Positions 62,159 to 64,000 of a stretch of DNA of 64,000 nt are shown one piece after another (positions within the stretch are counted from its first letter, which is position 1; each line of letters starts with the position of its first letter). Both the position numbers and the translations under genes were made by a program. This stretch comes from Flavobacterium sp. SUN052 (GTDB taxonomy: Bacteria; Bacteroidota; Bacteroidia; Flavobacteriales; Flavobacteriaceae): contig NZ_JAPQNS010000022.1 in assembly GCF_028867935.1 (NCBI RefSeq), positions 1-64,000 of the forward strand, written 5' to 3'. Under the pieces are notes generated by a model. It had not been told where the DNA came from. It saw only the letters and a list, made by a program, of their open reading frames with translations, and did not search any database.

Positions 62159-63241
62159 ATGCTAACGAGTGAAACAATTTTTTTCTTAGGCTTCGCGGCT
62201 TTCGTGATGTTGGTAATGGCCTTTGACCTTGGGGCGTTTACAAAGCAAAAAAGTCACGTTGTCAGTTTTAAAGAAGCGGCTACATGGAGCGCTATTTGGG
62301 TAGCTCTGTCGATTGCTTTCTACTTTTTTATCAAAAATTACGGTTATCTCGTCCACGGTATCACCGATTTTGCCCGCCTACAGGAAGTTCGTAATACTTA
62401 CGCCGACCATGTTGAACTGATTCCCGGCAACTTTGAGCGCAGTCTTCAATTATTCCAGAACAACATGGCGCTGGAATATATCACTGGCTATCTTGTTGAA
62501 TACTCGCTATCGGCCGACAACATCTTTGTCTTTATCCTGATTTTTGCCTCGTTCGGCGTTCGGGAGCGATTCTACAAGAAAATCCTTGTATGGGGTATTC
62601 TGGGGGCTATCATCCTCCGGTTTGTCTTCATTTTCGTTGGGTCAGCGCTTTTGCAACGGTTCGACTGGATCATCTATATTTTTGGTGCGTTTCTGGTGTA
62701 TACGGGCATTCAACTGTTTTTCCAGAAGGAGGAAGACGAGCAGATTGATACCAAGAATCACCCGGTGGTTAAACTCGTATCGAAGTACTTCAATGTATAT
62801 CGCCGGAATGTAGTCGATCACTTTTTTATCCGCCGTCGGCCCGACAACAAACTCTTTGTAACGCCCCTATTCATTGTAGTGGTAGTGATCGCTTTCACCG
62901 ACTTAGTGTTCGCGGTAGACTCTATTCCAGCTATTTTCTCGATCACGAAAGACCCGTATATCGTATTCTTCTCCAACGTGTTTGCCATTATGGGGTTACG
63001 GTCAATGTTCTTTTTCCTGTCGAGTATCATGAGCCAGTTCCGCTTCCTAAAAGTGGGCTTAGCCGTGTTGCTGACGTTTATTGGCGTTAAAATGCTTACT
63101 GAACACTGGCTCGAAGAATGGGGATTCAAGCCCGTTTACTCGCTATATATCATCGTTGGCATTCTGGGCGTAAGTGTATTGGCTTCGTGGCTGATTCCAG
63201 AGAAGAAGGAAATAAAGGAGTCTGTTGACCAGGATGCCTAA
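62159..63241 (+). CDS. TerC/Alx-family integral membrane protein
   Basis: A 360-residue polytopic protein with nine or so helices. TerC marks are the acidic pairs in YSLSADNIFVFILIFASFGV and AFTDLVFAVDSIPAIFSIT, which are membrane-embedded Asp residues, plus the GLRSMFFFLSSIM segment. TerC/Alx proteins act in manganese or other metal-ion export and in loading exported metalloenzymes. Length is normal. It has no obvious operon partner. Confidence 0.9.
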   Translation: MLTSETIFFLGFAAFVMLVMAFDLGAFTKQKSHVVSFKEAATWSAIWVALSIAFYFFIKNYGYLVHGITDFARLQEVRNTYADHVELIPGNFERSLQLFQNNMALEYITGYLVEYSLSADNIFVFILIFASFGVRERFYKKILVWGILGAIILRFVFIFVGSALLQRFDWIIYIFGAFLVYTGIQLFFQKEEDEQIDTKNHPVVKLVSKYFNVYRRNVVDHFFIRRRPDNKLFVTPLFIVVVVIAFTDLVFAVDSIPAIFSITKDPYIVFFSNVFAIMGLRSMFFFLSSIMSQFRFLKVGLAVLLTFIGVKMLTEHWLEEWGFKPVYSLYIIVGILGVSVLASWLIPEKKEIKESVDQDA

Positions 63242-63300
63242 GCTGTAAGGTGGCCGTAGAGATGTTTGAACCGGGCCTATGGCCATGCCAGAATTCGTAT

Positions 63301-63353
63301 GATTTCAATGATTTACTTCCTGTTGTCGTTTAATCCTGTAAATCATTGAAATC
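63301..63353. repeat. 16-bp inverted repeat upstream of the helicase gene
   Basis: GATTTCAATGATTTAC (63301-63316) and GTAAATCATTGAAATC (63338-63353) are perfectly complementary with a 21-nt loop. The right arm ends 2 nt before the GTG start of the next gene. Likely a dispersed repeat that may also serve as terminator for the TerC gene. Confidence 0.75.
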
Positions 63354-63355
63354 TT

Positions 63356-64000
63356 GTGAAAATACCGGTTCAACTTTCCACCCTTCGCTCCTACCGCCGT
63401 CGCTTAACCAACCTGAGCAGTCGAAATCAGTCGCTTTTACTGTCGAGCCTGCCTGTTGACCAGTTTCTGGATTTGCACGATACGGACTATGTACTGAATA
63501 AACCATCGTTCTGGATTATTCAGCAGTTGGTAGCCCGTAAGTCCAGTATTCCATTGTGCGACGTGCTGGACCCGCGCCATGAACGAGCTAATCAGGCAAG
63601 CAAAAAACTCCGACGCATTGCCCGCACTGCTGCATTCATTGAAGAAGAACGCGGTACTGAAGATCTGTACGTCGGCTGGCCGTTTGTACGGGGCCAGTTT
63701 TTAGACGGAACATCGGTTCATGGACCGCTTCTCTTTTTCCCAGTTCGGATCGAGCAAAAGGGTGACCAGTGGCACCTTGTACGCCGTGGCGATGAGGAAG
63801 CGTTTGTAAATCCTACCTTCACGCTGGCTTACGCGCATTTTAACGCGGTCAAACTCCCCCCTGAATACGTCGAAAAGGAGTTCGACGACTTTGACAAAGA
63901 TGCCCTGGCATTTCGAACGCAACTTTACGAATGGCTCAAAGCCAGTCCGTTCAAGATTAATTTTAATCAGGATCTATTCATTGACCTGCTCAAGCCATTC
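63356..64000 (+). CDS. DUF4011-like DNA helicase, N-terminal part (runs off window)
   Basis: From GTG 63356, 215 codons remain open to the window edge. The segment YRRRLTNLSSRNQSLLLSSL near the start and LYVGWPFVRGQFLDG, GPLLFFPVRIEQKG and PSFTLAY-like text resemble the N-terminal DUF4011 domain that precedes superfamily I helicase domains in large proteins. The motor motifs would lie outside the window. It may belong to a large DNA-repair or defence helicase. GTG is the only good start; the upstream frame runs into the inverted repeat. Confidence 0.6.
   Translation, partial: MKIPVQLSTLRSYRRRLTNLSSRNQSLLLSSLPVDQFLDLHDTDYVLNKPSFWIIQQLVARKSSIPLCDVLDPRHERANQASKKLRRIARTAAFIEEERGTEDLYVGWPFVRGQFLDGTSVHGPLLFFPVRIEQKGDQWHLVRRGDEEAFVNPTFTLAYAHFNAVKLPPEYVEKEFDDFDKDALAFRTQLYEWLKASPFKINFNQDLFIDLLKPF

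Overview
The window looks like chromosomal DNA of a Bacteroidota bacterium, most likely Cytophagales and close to Spirosoma. This rests on protein style: FabI, SbcCD, DUF4249 next to a TonB receptor, OmpA/PD40/TPR lipoproteins, RluB with a huge basic tail, and group II GGGP synthase. It also rests on Bacteroidota-type promoters (TTG, then about 20 nt, then TAnnTTTG). Species assignment is inference. Nearly all of the DNA is ordinary chromosome. The only clear accessory elements are a toxin-antitoxin pair, short intergenic inverted repeats and a tRNA-borne intron with its endonuclease gene.

Layout. 1-980: 5' end of a 16S rRNA gene on the minus strand, with two tandem promoters and a boxA-like leader. 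983-5294: sbcD-sbcC. 5346-7228: fabI and a secreted-type alpha/beta hydrolase. 7389-11641: four-gene hexuronate operon (uxuA, uxaC, kdgK, kdgA) without uxuB. 11685-13805: RluB-type pseudouridine synthase with a ~470-residue R/G/D repeat extension. 14124-17845: acetoacetyl-CoA synthetase and an M20 amidohydrolase. 17992-20096: nuoA, an unknown gene, nuoB and nuoC. 20101-26894: envelope and housekeeping genes (beta-barrel protein, AlgH, FolK, TspO-like, OmpA lipoprotein, LOG, Mpl). 26978-28132: a deaminase and a VapBC-like pair. 28374-32066: arginine decarboxylase, a 43-residue lipoprotein, GmhB-like phosphatase, NDH-2. 32286-35852: TonB-dependent receptor plus DUF4249 lipoprotein. 35931-44848: DAHP synthase/chorismate mutase, proline dehydrogenase, LspA, a GH78-like enzyme, holin-like membrane proteins, GGGP synthase, M28 peptidase. 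44928-47364: Der and Era.

The most remarkable locus is 47454-48399. The initiator tRNA gene (tRNA-fMet, CAU) is split in its anticodon loop by a 293-nt group I intron whose P3, P4, P7, P8 and P9 helices can be written out from the sequence. Immediately 3' of the tRNA, outside the intron, lies a 154-codon gene for a PD-(D/E)XK endonuclease of the type otherwise known from the tRNA-fMet intron of cyanobacteria (I-Ssp6803I). Intron and endonuclease together look like a homing unit inserted in an essential tRNA, with the endonuclease gene displaced from the usual intron-internal position.

The remainder: 48483-50087 GH43 glycosidase; 50367-53620 a red-light sensing operon (bacteriophytochrome, response regulator, heme oxygenase that supplies biliverdin); 53627-55591 a PAS histidine kinase; 55841-58296 CAP, DinB and carboxypeptidase-regulatory-like proteins; 58673-58912 tRNA-Leu(UAA) and tRNA-Gly(GCC) sharing a promoter type with the rRNA operon; 59076-62012 UbiA prenyltransferase, type III polyketide synthase and a family 2 glycosyltransferase; 62159-63241 TerC; 63356-64000 the start of a DUF4011-like helicase gene that runs off the window.
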